DNA of 64,000 nucleotides, from the NCBI GenBank assembly GCA_029339195.1, contig JAPTJF010000268.1, forward strand, positions 1 through 64,000, written 5' to 3'. The notes below the pieces were generated by a model, which saw only the letters and a list, made by a program, of their open reading frames with translations, made no database searches and was not told the origin of the DNA. The DNA is from Micractinium sp. NFX-FRZ (Eukaryota > Chlorophyta > Trebouxiophyceae > Chlorellales > Chlorellaceae). Made by a program: the position numbers and the translations under genes. Below are positions 1 through 12,348 of the stretch, in pieces (position 1 is the first letter of the stretch; each line of letters opens with the position of its first letter).

Positions 1-760
1 GCTCTGAGCAACCCAAAAGGGTCAGCCATGCCGCCGCATGGGCGGAAAGGGTCCGCCCTTCATCGAAGCATGTGGATGGAGTCGGGCCGGGCAGACAGGG
101 TCACTCACGCTCTGAGCAACCCAAAAGGGTCAGCCATGCCGCCGCATTTGCAAAAAGGGTCGACCTCGCTTTGAGCAGCCCAAAAGGGCCAGCCATGCCG
201 CTGCAGGGGCGGAAAGGGTCCGCCCTTCATCGAAGCATGTGGATAGAGTCGGGCCGGGCATAAAGGGTCAACCACGATCTGAGCAACCCAAAAGGGTCAG
301 CCATGTCGCCGCATGGGCAGAAAGGGTCAACCACGCTCTGAGCAGCCCAAAAGGGTCAGCCATGCCGCGCATGGGCGGAAAGGGTCTTCCCTTGCATACG
401 GATGGAGTCGGGCCGGGCATAAAGGGTCAACCACGATCTGAGCAGCCCAAAAGGGTCAGCCATGCCGTCGCATCGGCGGAAAGGGTCTTCCCTTGCATAC
501 GTATGGAGTCGGGCCGGGCCGAAACGGTCAACCACGATCGGAGCAACCCAAAAGGGTCAGCCATGTCGCCGCATGGGCAGAAAGGGTCAACCACGCTCTG
601 AGCAGCCCAAAAGGGTCAGCCATGCCGCGCATGGGCGGAAAGGGTCTTCCCTTGCATACGGATGGAGTCGGGCCGGGCAGAAAGGTCAACCACGCTCTGA
701 GCAGCCCAAAAGGGTCAGCCATGCCGTCGCATGGGCGGAAAGGGTCTGCCCTTGATCGGA
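1..760. repeat. Minisatellite array of mixed ~57 and ~101 bp units
   Basis: A short core (AAAAGGGTCAGCCATG) recurs at about 17, 123, 291, 348, 449, 550, 607 and 708, with a variant at 185. The steps are about 57-62 or 101-106 bp, so two unit lengths alternate into a ~158 bp higher-order unit. A second motif (GATGGAGTCGGGCCGGG) recurs near 75, 242, 402, 503 and 661. The array runs off the left edge. Unit lengths that are not all multiples of three shift the frame, so the open frames across it do not look like a real protein. Units are only slightly diverged, which points to recent or ongoing homogenisation. Confidence 0.9.
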
Positions 761-1229
761 GCATGGGGCTACTTACTGCCCACCTTTTGCGGGCCTTTAC
801 TTCCCCTCATCTCATGCACTGCCATGTTTCTATGGGTGGTTTGTCTGAATGGTTGTTTCAGTTGCGGGCGTATGCTGCTTGATTTCCCAAACCTCTCCCA
901 TTGTCATTCGGCTCTTCTTATTCATTCCCGGTTGTGTGCCGCCCTGAAGCCGTCATCAGTGTTAAGACGTACATGGTGTAAACGTAAGAAGGAATGAAGC
1001 ATATGAAGGGGCAGTTTCAAAGACCATGCACCTAAGCAGCAAGCAATTCAGCAAGCAACGCTGGCGGCGGCATGCACGCTGCACAAGGTCGGGGTAGTGC
1101 AGAGTGCTCTCTGATGTGATGCCCGCATGCATGGCATGTGGGGCGCGTTGCCGCGCCGTTTGGGCCGCCCAGCACGTTGGCTGCCCATGCACTGCCGCAG
1201 GGCTGCCACCACGGCAGCTATTCACGGCC
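761..1229. other. Gap between the minisatellite and the kinase-like gene's 3' end
   Basis: No convincing exon, RNA gene or repeat was seen. It should hold the 3' UTR of the minus-strand kinase-like gene. No TTACA (TGTAA on the minus strand) was found here, so the poly(A) site could not be placed. Confidence 0.5.
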
Positions 1230-4200
1230 CTACTGTGCCGCTGCCCGTGCTGCTGCTGCTGCCGCCCGTGACGTTGCCATAGGCGGGGGCAGGCAGACAG
1301 TGATGGTGTGCCAGCTGCCATTGGCTGTCTTCATCCAGGCACGGTCCACCCGCACCTGTACCTGCACCTCGCCACCCGTCAGCAGGATGGGCAGCTGCCC
1401 GCTGTTCTGCCGCGCCCAGGTGAGCACATCCCTGCGCAGTGCAACGACACCCTGCCCTGCTTGGGCCACTGCGCTGCAGTCCACATACGTCCTCAGCTCG
1501 CTGCTGCCGGGCCTGTCAGCGGCGGCCCCTACTGCACCAGGCCCAGCCGCTGCCGCCGCTGTGCCAGGGGGCGCTGGGGCTCTGAGGGCTGCTGCTCCTG
1601 TTGCTGCTGCTGCTGTCATGGAGGTCATTGAGCCACCAGGTGCTGTGGCAGCTGCCGCTGCTGCCGCTGCTGCTGCAGCTGTTGCTAACACGCTGGGTAC
1701 GGCAGCTGCGCTGACCGCTGCAGCAGCGGCTGACGCCAACACGATGGGGACCGGCTTGCTGTCCTCCCCGTCCTCCTCAAACCGCGGCAGCCGCCGCGCG
1801 GTGAGCAGGGACAGAGTTGCTGCCGCAGGCATCTCTGGCGACAGCAGGAAGCTAAGCTTGATCTCCAGCATGTCTGCAAGGGCGCCAGAATGAAGCAATG
1901 GCATGTTGGTGGACAAACGATGAATGGCAGGGCAATGTGAATACAAAGTGCGTGCTGCCAACTACACGGTAACTGTTCAAATTGCTTATGCCTAATAAGT
2001 CTTCTAGAAGGAGACCAAATTAGGTCACGTCTGCTCGGCAAGTAGGCTACCGATTGCGTAATTAGGCTATTATGCTTTTCGAAGCAAACCGTATGGCCCA
2101 AACAAGGCAACACATGCCTCACCAGCGATGGACACCGGGGCGCGCAGCAGCTGCTCCTCTGTCACACCCTGGCTCACTGCCAGCGCTGCCCGCTGCCTGG
2201 CACCCGATGGCGAGGCAAACAGGTGCTTGAGGGCGAGGCGTGTGTTGCTGTGGGCGGTCACCTGAAAAGATTGGGAAGCACAACGATTTCGGTAAGTGCA
2301 ACAGCCGATTGCGTTGAAACCACACATTCTGAAACCACACGTTCTTTGCATGTGCGTGCGCATGTACCTCAGCTCGAGCCCATAATTGCTGCTTAACCGC
2401 ACCTGCGTCCATTCCTCCACTGCTCATCCACGCAAACCAACTGTGAATACGCCCCGGCGCCGTGCCACACACACTCCCAGTAACCAAAAACAGTTGCAAT
2501 TCATGCTTTCAAATCCATCCCTTCCAACCACAACTTGCTCACCATGCCGTGCTGCAGCTCCTTGACACTCAGCTGCTTTCCTTCAAAGCCGCCCGTGCCC
2601 AGGCACAGGCTGCGCGCCAGCGTAGCGTGCCTCTTGATGAGCGCTTGCATGGGCACCAGGCTCTGCAGTACGGGTGGCAGTTGAAAGAAGCCAAAATAAT
2701 ATGGTTGTGCCCCCCGCAGCATACTTGCCGGCAGTTGTGACGCATATGCAGCCATACGCCTTGCTTTCCAGACTGCCCACACAACACTCTCATCTTTACA
2801 AAACGAAGCATATCTCACCTCCTTGGATACCGTCAGCGGCTTCACACTGATGAGCTCAATGGCATCAGCAGCGGCAGCGGTGAACGCACGAGCGCTGGCA
2901 GGGGCGCTGGCAGGGGCCAGCGAGGCGCGGCCGCCAGGGGCGCTGACAGGGGCCCTCAGGCTGCGGCCACCAGGGGCGCTAGCTGGCGGGGCGCGGCCCC
3001 CGAGGGCGCCGCTGCTGCTGGGAGCGCGGCTCGAAGCGCGGCTGGCGCCGCCGCCTCTGGGCACGCTACTGCCGCACCGCCGCCGCGCTGCCGCTGCCCG
3101 GCCGCCGCTGGGGGCGCCGAGGTAGCCGCTGGGGGCGTCGCCACCGGCAGGCGCACTGTCGCCGCCAGGTGCACCGCTTGCAATGGTCACCTCCTGGAAC
3201 ATGGAGCTCAGCTGCAGGCGCAAAGTCGAGGCGAGTAATGGTTGATTAGATATGAAGTTGAGGTGCACATGCAAGTTCATCTTGTAAAAGAGGTATCGTG
3301 CTTAGAACCTGCGCATGTGCATGCTCGAGGTAGTAAGAAAGCAGGGGGGGCTGAGAGTAGAATTCAGGGGTAAGCATTGGCAAGTGTATTGTGTGCTACA
3401 ATGCTACAATGCACGAGTGGGACCCACATAAGCACTCTGACTGCAACCTTACCAGGTCTGCCATTTCCAGATCCTCCTCATTGAGTGGGGGCTCGCCGCC
3501 CTCCTGCTCCTCCTGCTCTGCTGCTACCTCCAGAGCCTGTCACAGGTTTGGAGGGATGTAGATCGTATGTGGTTAGCAGAAAAATAACTCATGGATAAGT
3601 AGTGGACTCATGGAGCAGGCACATGAGCTACGGCTCTTGAAAAGCGCTACATTTTTATTTATGCAGGGCAGCTGAGCAACTCTGAAGGAATGGTGCAGGG
3701 GCTACAAGAGGAAGGCATGGACAGAGTGATGCCGCGATGCCGCAACGCGCAACGCTCGGCAAAGCTGCCTCGCGCATTGCCAATCCTGGCATATGCCATG
3801 CATGTCAGCGGCGATCAGCTTGCACCTAACCTTTGAAAGCCCGCGCTGCATGCATCTGCCCTGGGGCACAGGGGCCTCCCTTTCCCACCACACAACCACA
3901 CACAAAAATCCGCAAACCATCAGTTGCAGCAACACTAGCTCACCTGGATGTGCTCAGGGTTGCCCACCTCCTGCCGCTTCCAAGGCCCGCCGGCAATGGC
4001 GCCACGCAACCCATGCAGGCGGCGCTTGCCAGCAGCGGCAAGCCGGTGGGCAGCGCCGCCCAAGCCGCTTTGCCTGGGAGCCTGCAGCGGCGGGGGCGCC
4101 TGAAGCAGCCAGGCACAGTGCGAGACAAGGCAACATGGTGTGGTGTAAGAAGTACAGGGGCAGGAAGATGCCAGATGCTCTCCAGTACGCGGCAGGCAGG

Positions 4201-7200
4201 CAGGCAGGCCACACGCTTGTGCGTGTAAGTCAATGCAGGATGGAAATGCAGTGCGGAACGGAGAGCAGCAAGAAACGAAGACATAAATTGCAGGCGTCAG
4301 GCAGGAATGCACAGTAAACACCCACCTGTGCCGCGGCAGTGGGGGGGTGCGGCTTGATGGTCAGGGCCCTAAACCTGGTCAGCAAATCACCAAAGCCATG
4401 GATGGGGCGGGTGACTGCTTTGGGTGCCTGCACACACCGGAGAGCAGGGCGAGTCAGAAGAAATGGGCCTTTGCTAGTATCAGTGTGCCTGCTGCCCCAC
4501 CCAGTCATGTGCGTGAGCTAGCCGCAGGCGTATATCGTGCCGAAAGAAGCGCATGCAAACGACTCAGCAATGTGCCTGACCATGCCACCTGCCTTCAGCC
4601 TTGAACTGCCTACCAGCACCCACCTGTGAAGGGCCAGCCGCCTGAGCGGCAGGCAGGACAGGTGCCTCAGGCGGGGCTGCAGGAGTGGCCTGCAGGCGGC
4701 CACCGCTGGCGGTGGCAGTGCCACTGCCTGTGCCGCTGCTGCCGGCGCCGGCATCCTCAGATCCGCTGCTGCTGCTCAGGCGCTGGGCCGCCGCCTCCAC
4801 CACGCCCTGCTCAGAGGAGGTGCTAGCAGATGCCGCAGCGGCAGCTGGCGTTGCATCCGCCGCCTCCTTTCCTGCCCTGCCTGCCAGCTGGTCGACCAAA
4901 ACCGCTGCGTGCCTGGTGCCCACTGCTGCGCTGACGCGCGGCATCTCTGCCCTAAGGGCTGCCGCCGTCTCCTGCTGCCCAAGCCCTGCAGGCAGCTGTC
5001 CCAGGCAGTCGGCCAGTAGCCGCTCGCCGGGGTCCCCCTTGCGCGCTGAGGCCCTGACATGCTGCAGCAGCTCCCCTGCCGTGCGCCACGGCCGCGCTGC
5101 TGCCTGCCGCCCCTGCCAGGGAGCTGCCACCTGCTGCTGCTCAGGCGGCAAGGGTGCTGCGCTCTGCGCCCCCTGCGCTCTGCGCCCCCTGCGCTCTGGC
5201 AGCAGCGTGTGCTGCACGTTTGAAGGCGCTGCCCCCTGCTCCAGCGGCGCCTGCAGAGGTGGCTGCTGCGGCGGTGGCGGCTGCGCATGCGAGGTCGCTG
5301 CGCCCTGCCGCTGACGCGGTGCCTGCGGCTGGTCGTGCAAGAGGGCAGGCAGAGCTGCTGCTGGTGCTGCTGGTGGCCCAGGCAGCCCGGCTGCCGGTGA
5401 GGTGGCTGGCAGATGCTCCTACTCGGTGGCCTGTTGCCCCGCCTCTGCCGGTGCTGTGCGCACAGCTGGCTGCTGAGCAGGAGCAGGAGGAGCCGGGGCC
5501 GGCAGCTCATGCTGAGGCTGGCCGCCCACCTGCCCCCCGGTACCTATGGCAGAAACCTGGCCCGCCTCTGCCTCTGCACCCGTCTCCTCGCCTCCTGGTG
5601 GTGCCTGTGCTGCTGGCACAGGGGCTGTGGCTGGCTGCCGATGCGCCGGCTCCTGCTGCTGGTGCTCAAGCTGGTGCTGAGGTGCACCAGAGTGTGCCTC
5701 TGCTGCTGGGGTGGCCTGCTCACCCGCTGCCACTGCGTGCGCTGCTGGGACCTGGACCGTTGCTGCCTGCGCTGCCTCCATGTAAGCCGCGGGTGGCTGC
5801 TGCTGCTGCTGCGGGGCGGCAGGATGCACGGCAGCGGCCTCGGCAGCCCGCTCGCCTGCTGGCATGGCAGGCGCTGCTGCCTGGTGGGCCACGGCGGGCT
5901 GCTGCTGGCGCTGCTGCTGTGGGGCGGCAGGAGGCGGTGCTGCAGCCTCAGCAGCCTGCTCGCCTGCTGGCACAGCAGGTGCGGCTGCCTGGTGGGCCAC
6001 AGCTGGGCGCTGCTGCAAGCCGCCTGGCTGCTGCTGCGCTGCCGCTTGCTGCACTGCTGGCTCCGCTCCGCCCACCTGCAGCAGCCTGAGCTGTGCGTCG
6101 GCGCCCTCGGCAGCAGTCACTGCTGCCACTGCCATGCCCTGCACAATCGCACTGAAGGTCCATCCTGGAGAGATGTCCCGAGCTGACAGCATGCCCTCCG
6201 TGGATGCCTGCACCACCAGCACCATTTCGGCCACTGCGTCCATGCTTGCCTCCCACTCTGCGCGGCTGTGGCAGGACTCCTGCAGCGCCACGTACACCTG
6301 CTGCTCCAGCACGTTGAGGGCTGCCACCACGCACAGGGGCAGCAGCAGCCACTCTGCAGGGGGGAGCGGGGATGGAAGGAGGGCTGGATGTGTGAGGAGT
6401 CGGAGCACGCACGGACGGAACTGCTGCGTGCTGGCAGCGGCAGGGCTTGCAGACGAACAAGCGGCACAGCATGCATGTACTGGAGGACCACCTGTTGAGC
6501 TGCCAACGTGGCAGACCCCCACAGCCTGCGCCGTGCACACACATGTGTTCCACAGGTGGCCCCGCCTGCCCACATCAATCACTCGCAGCCCACCTGTGCT
6601 ATGCTTGCCATCGCGCGCCTTGAGGTCCGCTGCCAGCCCCAGCAGGCTGGCGCCCTGCCACCCCAGCGCCCGCACAACTGCCAGCTGCACCGCCAGCACG
6701 CGCGTGTTGTCGCCGCTGTGCTGCTGCACAAGCTCCACCCGCAGCAGCTGGATCAGGCCCAGCAGCGAGCTGGCGCTGGCCTGGCAGTGCGTGGGCAGCA
6801 CAGGGCCTGAGCCCTGGAAGCTTTGGTGGGGGTAGAAGAGGCTGAACACCTGCGCCAGCACCTCCTCCACCGCCCCATTCAGCCAGTGCTGCCCAAGCTG
6901 AAAGGTCTCCAAGGAGCTGGTGTGCGACACAGTCTCGTAGTGCTCCCGGTCGTTGATCTGCGCTGCCTCGTACTCCTCCTGTGCGCGCTCAGCCCATGCC
7001 GCCGCCTCCTCGCAGTGCTGCCTCCAGCGCAGGTGCAGGTCCATCAGCATGGGGTCGTCTACCAGCTCAAACGCCTTCTGGGCAGCCGCGCCTGAGGGAT
7101 GAGGGGGAGATGGAGGGGGGGAAACGCAGGGGGGCCAGAGCAGGTGGGTGAGGGCAGGAATGGATGTAGAGGCCCACCGGCCGAGAACGGCTGCCGAGTG

Positions 7201-10200
7201 CTTTTTGCTGCCAGCAGAAAATGGCCGCTCCCGCTGCCACCCTTCCACCCTCCACCACACCAATCATCTCCTTGGCACCTTGCAGCTAGAACTCCCATCA
7301 TACGACTACTCGTCCGCCCCCGGACGCCCCTGCCCCCACTGCACTCTTGTGACCCGCGCCCGGCTGTCCACACCGGTGGCCAACCACCCCTGCACACCGG
7401 TGGCCAACCACCACCCGTGCACGCCCCAACCTACACCGCTTCTCCCCCTCTCACCTGTGACCTTGCGCGCATTGAAGGACAGGTTCCTGAACGTGAGCAG
7501 CAGGTCGGAGCACACCAGGTTGCCGTATGATGTCGCGTCTGTCACCAGGGGTGCGCCGTCGCCGGTCAGGTTGCCCACAGCGGAGAAGGCGAACTCTTGC
7601 CGGCACTCCGTGTAGGCTGCGCTGCTCAGCCGCGCCCGAAACTCCCTGCATGACAGCGCAGATGACCAGCCAGTTCAGTGAGGCACCAGAGGTAGTTTGG
7701 TTGAGCAATTTAACAGGTGCAGTGCTCACTATCAAGCACACAAACAGCGATGTGCGCAGGCGGCGAGCACGGAGGAACAGACGCAAGGAGGCTGGTGGCA
7801 GATAGCGGGCAGCCCAGAGGCAGCCAGCAGCAGGCAGCCAGCAGGACGCAGCAGGCGGCAGCAGCAGGCAGCTTCCGCAGTACTGCCCCAGTACTGCCCA
7901 ACAACTGCCCACTCGTGGGCAGCAAGCGGCAGGCACTCACTCCTTGGGCACCCGCTCAGGGAAGGCCTCCTCGCGGTCTATGAAGGTGATGGCCGGGAAC
8001 TGCAGCGGGCAAGAAGCAGCGCAGGAGGCAGTTCAAACGAGCGCCCTTGGTTGCATGCTTGGATGTGCAGCATCTGTAAGAGGACAGCTGCCAGGCTTGC
8101 AAGCTGCCTGTGCAGTAAAGGCCCCACATGCCCTCAGCAGACAGGCGATGTGGGAAAGCACATGCCAAACACTGCTGGCTGGGGAGCAGGCACTGTTTGG
8201 TCAAGCACGTGCCGTGCTCTCAACATGCTGCTCTCGAGACCTGCCAGCCAAGATGTAACATCATGTCAGCTCACCTGGCCCTCGGCCAAGCTCGGGTTGA
8301 AGGCGCGCAGCAGGCTGACCTCGTGCGTGAAGAGGTCGCAGACAGCGTCGTGCGCGGCAATCAGCGCGGGCCGCACTGCGGGAGGGATGCTCTCCGCAAG
8401 CTGCGGGGTGTGGGAGAGAGATTGAGCGCTTGAGGAGGCAGGGGTCAGGGGGAGGGAGAGGAGGGAAAGTGGGCATTTTGGTAGGGGGCAAGCTGGCTGG
8501 CTGGCTGGCGAATCGGCTGGCAAATGACTCGGCATGCATGCTGTCGGATCACCCGCCGGCACAAGTGGAGCGGCAGCAGGCGGATGCAGCACTCACCACC
8601 AGCAGGCCAGCAGCGTAGGCCCTCAGGCAGGCATCCAGCACGGCCAGCCGGTTCTCGTGCTGTTGAAGCAGAGGGAGGGGCACAGCCAGGCATGCAGAAT
8701 GTGAGGCAGGGCGACGGTGCTTGAGCCGGGGCATGAAGCTGGAAGCCGCGCCATGAGCGACAGCATAGAGAAAACCCTGGCGGTGTTGCAGGATACCTTG
8801 GGGACGTTGCGCCGCCGCGGTACACAACACACGCCAATAAACGCTGACACGCTGCACCCCCCAGGGTCTCCTGCTCACCCGCATGTCGGCCATCACCACC
8901 TCTGTCAGCAGGGACCACACCGCAGCGTGCACGCGCGGCGGGAGCCGCTGCAGGGGGTCTGGGCTCCCCATGACCGCGATGTCCACCTCTGCGAGGCGCA
9001 TCATCTGAGGGCACAGGTGCACAGAAAGAAGGGGCGCAGCATTAGAGGTAGAGGGGACGCAAGGAGGTGCAGGGAGGTGCTGCCATCATCTTTAGAGGTG
9101 AAGGCTGCACGGCGCGGGCAAGACGTGGGGAGGGGCGCCGAGCTGGGTGAGAGGAACTGAGCGGAGGGGGCATGTTTTATTGACGAACCCATGCCTGCAG
9201 AAGGGGCCGGAGGAGTTCGGGTTACAGAGAGGATGGAATAACGCAAGTGACAAAGCTGCCGCTGTCCCAAGGCTCACATGCGCTACATCAGCCCTCACAC
9301 GCGCTGCATGCCGCCGCCCTCAGGCTGCGAGCCCCGAATGTGGCATAACTCCCGAGCCGCCCTGCCCTCGAGCCAGCCCCTGAACGCTCACCAGCTGCTG
9401 CGGAAGCGAGTGCTTGTTCAGCCCCCGCGCCGTCAGGTTGGGCGTCCACAGCACCCTCCCAACGGCCAGGTCCTTCCATATTGCGTCTGCATTGTGGTAT
9501 GCACCCTTCACCTCTGCACCACATGAATAGCAGGGGCAAGCTAACAGGTGATGAGGGGGGCGGAGGAGAGCGGGCGGGGCGAGCTGCCCTGCGCTGCCGC
9601 CTGCCTGCTCTCTTGCTAACCCCTTCCAGCGTAGTTAATGTGCTGACCACGGCATGCCACCTGCGTCGCCCATGCCGCCTGCCCCCACCCCATCCAAGGC
9701 ACGGTGGCTCGCCTCGGGAGGGCCACTCGGCACCAAAGGACTCGTGCGCCTGGCCCCCACCTGGGCAAGGAAGTCATGTGCCTGACACTCACCCTAACAC
9801 TACCCTCAAGCTTAAACCCCTCCCTGTAACTCACGGTCGTAGTACAGCCTGGGGGCATACAGGAGGGTGTAGAGCGTGACAGCGAGGCCCGGCATGTCGC
9901 TGGTGGGGGTGAGCCGCCGGATAGCGCAGATCTCCAGCGGCTGAGCAAGCTGGTTGCCCTTGAACATGTTGAAGCTGCAGCAGCGCGGTGGGTGGGCAGG
10001 GGCAGGAGTTAGCTGGGATGGTGTGTGGCGGGGGTAGGCGTGCCGGGCAAAGGGTGCCTGCCTGAAGTCGGGCACCGCTGCGTGACTGTCCCCTTGTGCC
10101 CCTCCACAGCGCACCACACACATGACAGCCATGGCCATCTAGGTGCACCGCAATCCTTGCAGGCGGCAGGGCACACCTGGGGGGCTGCCCCTCAAGCTCC

Positions 10201-12348
10201 AGCGGCATCTCGCTCCAGGGCTGCACGCACCCAGGGTCTCCCAGCACTATCTCGTACATGCAGTACTGCCCATCGGCAGTCATCTTGCCGTTCAGCTGCA
10301 GGGTAGGTGAGGAGGGTGAGGAGGGGGCAAGCAGAGGGGCGAAATGTCAGAATGCTGGCAGCTGGGAGGGCTCATGAGGCGGTGGTGATGGACTCCGAAG
10401 GAGATGGCTCTGGCGCACAGGAGTGCATGGAGGTTGGATGCGAAGCCGAAGATCACGCACACTGCAGCACTCCCACATATAGCCCTGGCACTCCGACCTG
10501 GCAGGCCTGCCCTCCCACCCCTGCTTGCCCTGCCACCTACCCCAGTCCCTGCTCGTGGCATGCCTGCACATACACTACCAGCATGTACCCTGCCACGTGT
10601 GCTGCTGTCACGCACAGGCCTGCCCAAAACCTGCCCCCCCACCCTCCCTCTGCCCGCCCTGCCCCTCTGCACTCACCCTGCCAACAACTCACCCTCCCTG
10701 GCGACATCCTCACTCATGCAGCATCTGCACGCCCGCCCCACTCACCAGGAAGTTGTCTGGCTTGAGGTCGCGGTGCACCAGCTCGTGCTCCCCCAGCTCC
10801 ACCACGCATTCGATGATCTGTCCAAACAGCCTCACAAAGTCCGCCCCCGCCAGCTGGTAGCCACCGCCCCGCGCGTTGCGCTTGCTGCGGGGGCGAGAGG
10901 GCGGGGACAGGGGGGAATGGTGTGGGGACAGGAAACAGCAGTGGTGGGGCAGTGCAGCATGGTGAGAGATTGGACGAGTGACTCGGCCAGGGAGTGGAAC
11001 CTCCGCCCTGTGGGCTCCACCCTGTGGGCAGCGCCGTGAAAGAGAAGCAGGCAGGCCCGCAATGGGGGAAATGGAAGTGAACATGTTGAGGCAGGACAAT
11101 ACAGGTGAGTGCTGGTTGGTCACATGGGATGTGCTCCGATAGCGGCCGCAAGGCAGTGGAGCACGATGCATCGTGGCAAGTAAGGATACTGGTGGCGGCA
11201 GGTGGGTGCGACTGGCGCCCTGCCTGCACCAGCCCACGCTCCGAACGACCACCCCCTGCCCTCCATCCCCAGTACCCCAGCTTCCTGTTCAGGCTGAACA
11301 CCGCCTGCTGCGCCCCATGCACAACACCCATGCTGCCCCGCAACCCTGCCCCAACCCTCCCAAAGGCCCACCCGCGCCCCCACCCACCGCATGTGCTTGT
11401 CCAGGCCCGCATACTTGATCAGCTCATACACGGCTGCAGGCAGGTGGGTGTTGTCCCCGGGGAAGAAGGCGTGGCATGCCGCAAACACCCCCTTCGCCTG
11501 CCGCAGTGCCTCCATCTCACGTGCCGCCTCGCGCTCTGCACCGCGCCCCGTGAAAATCTTGATGGCCGCGCGGCGCCCCTTCCAGAGGCCTGCAAGGAGC
11601 GGGGGGCAGCGGCGGCAGGGCAGCTGGTGGGGCACAGCACACAAGAGTGAGGGAGCTGGCGGGGCATAGCAGGAATGGGGGAGCGCGGGGAGAGGCGGCG
11701 GCACAGCACAGCGCGAGGGGCCGGGGGAAAGCACAGCGAAGCGCGGGGGAGCGGCAGGGGCACAGCACAGCACAGGAAAGCGGGGACTGTGACGGCATGG
11801 GCGCAGCACGGCCTGCGCTACTGAGACTGCTGAGCACAGGAGGCGTGATGCATTCGAGATCAGATTATAATCATTACGTGCTGCCACTTTGCACCCTGGC
11901 CAGCTCACCCAGCACCACAAAGCCATAGGCGCCCTCGCCCAGCAGCGCTGCCACGCCAATGCCGTTGGCACTGCCCTTCACAGGCACGGGCCCCTCGTCG
12001 TAGGTGCCGTTGCCGCGCTGAGCGTCCCGGTTGAAGTCCACCCCCGCCTGGATGGCCTCAGCCAGTTCTGGCCAGCTGCAGTGCCCCGCGTGACATCGGG
12101 CCGCATCAAACCCCTGCTGGCAGGGCAAGGGAAGGTCGGAGCGAGCAGGGCGGCGGGAGGCGGGCGGCACCTTTAGAAGGCTTCGCCTGGATGACGGACG
12201 GCGGGTGCAGCAGCGATCGCTTCCTCCTGCGCTGTATCGCTGTCAAGCCTTGTCAATCTCTCACACCTCTAGGCGCATTCAAACAGTCTTTTCCGCCCAG
12301 GCCCACCTGCAGCACTGCGCCCCCGCCAGCGTCAAGCGCCCCTGCCAT
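1230..12348 (-). CDS. Large kinase-domain protein, 21 exons, one in-frame TAG
   Basis: Exons on the minus strand: 12348-12307, 12113-11909, 11589-11388, 10884-10746, 10295-10177, 9974-9835, 9513-9392, 9004-8879, 8659-8597, 8400-8275, 7999-7941, 7645-7455, 7091-6594, 6353-4624, 4427-4326, 4099-3944, 3536-3453, 3211-2819, 2662-2543, 2261-2123, 1873-1230. They total 1,800 codons in consistent phase. The N-terminal ~300 residues are a protein-kinase fold: glycine loop GEGAYG at 73, AAIK lysine 93, HRDLKPDN at 187. The DFG motif is replaced by DPG (216-218), so activity or metal binding may be altered. The middle has no family I recognise. Exon 14 is Ala/Gln/Pro-rich. Codon 989 (5421-5419) is TAG, but the same frame stays open for the rest of exon 14 and joins the next exons in phase. 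Either the gene ends there as a 988-residue kinase, or the TAG is a nonsense mutation or sequence error. The C-terminal half is unrecognised. The ATG at 12348 was chosen because it splices in frame. Confidence 0.72.

Noticed and set aside
1..760. CRISPR-like array
   Set aside because: Repeats are long, tandem and degenerate with no unique spacers of constant length, and the surroundings are eukaryotic split genes.
72..882. Several open frames across the minisatellite that look like repetitive proteins
   Set aside because: The unit lengths include ~101 bp, which changes frame from unit to unit, and equivalent frames exist on several phases. They lack ATG starts in most cases and any family signature.
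1138..1893. Plus-strand Ala-rich frame opposite the kinase gene's last exon
   Set aside because: It is the antisense shadow of the minus-strand Ala-rich exon 21, which has the correct acceptor and phase.
4685..6186. Long plus-strand frames rich in Leu/Cys/Ala
   Set aside because: They are antisense to the Gln/Ala-rich exon 14 of the kinase gene; CAG-rich coding reads as Leu/Cys-rich on the other strand.
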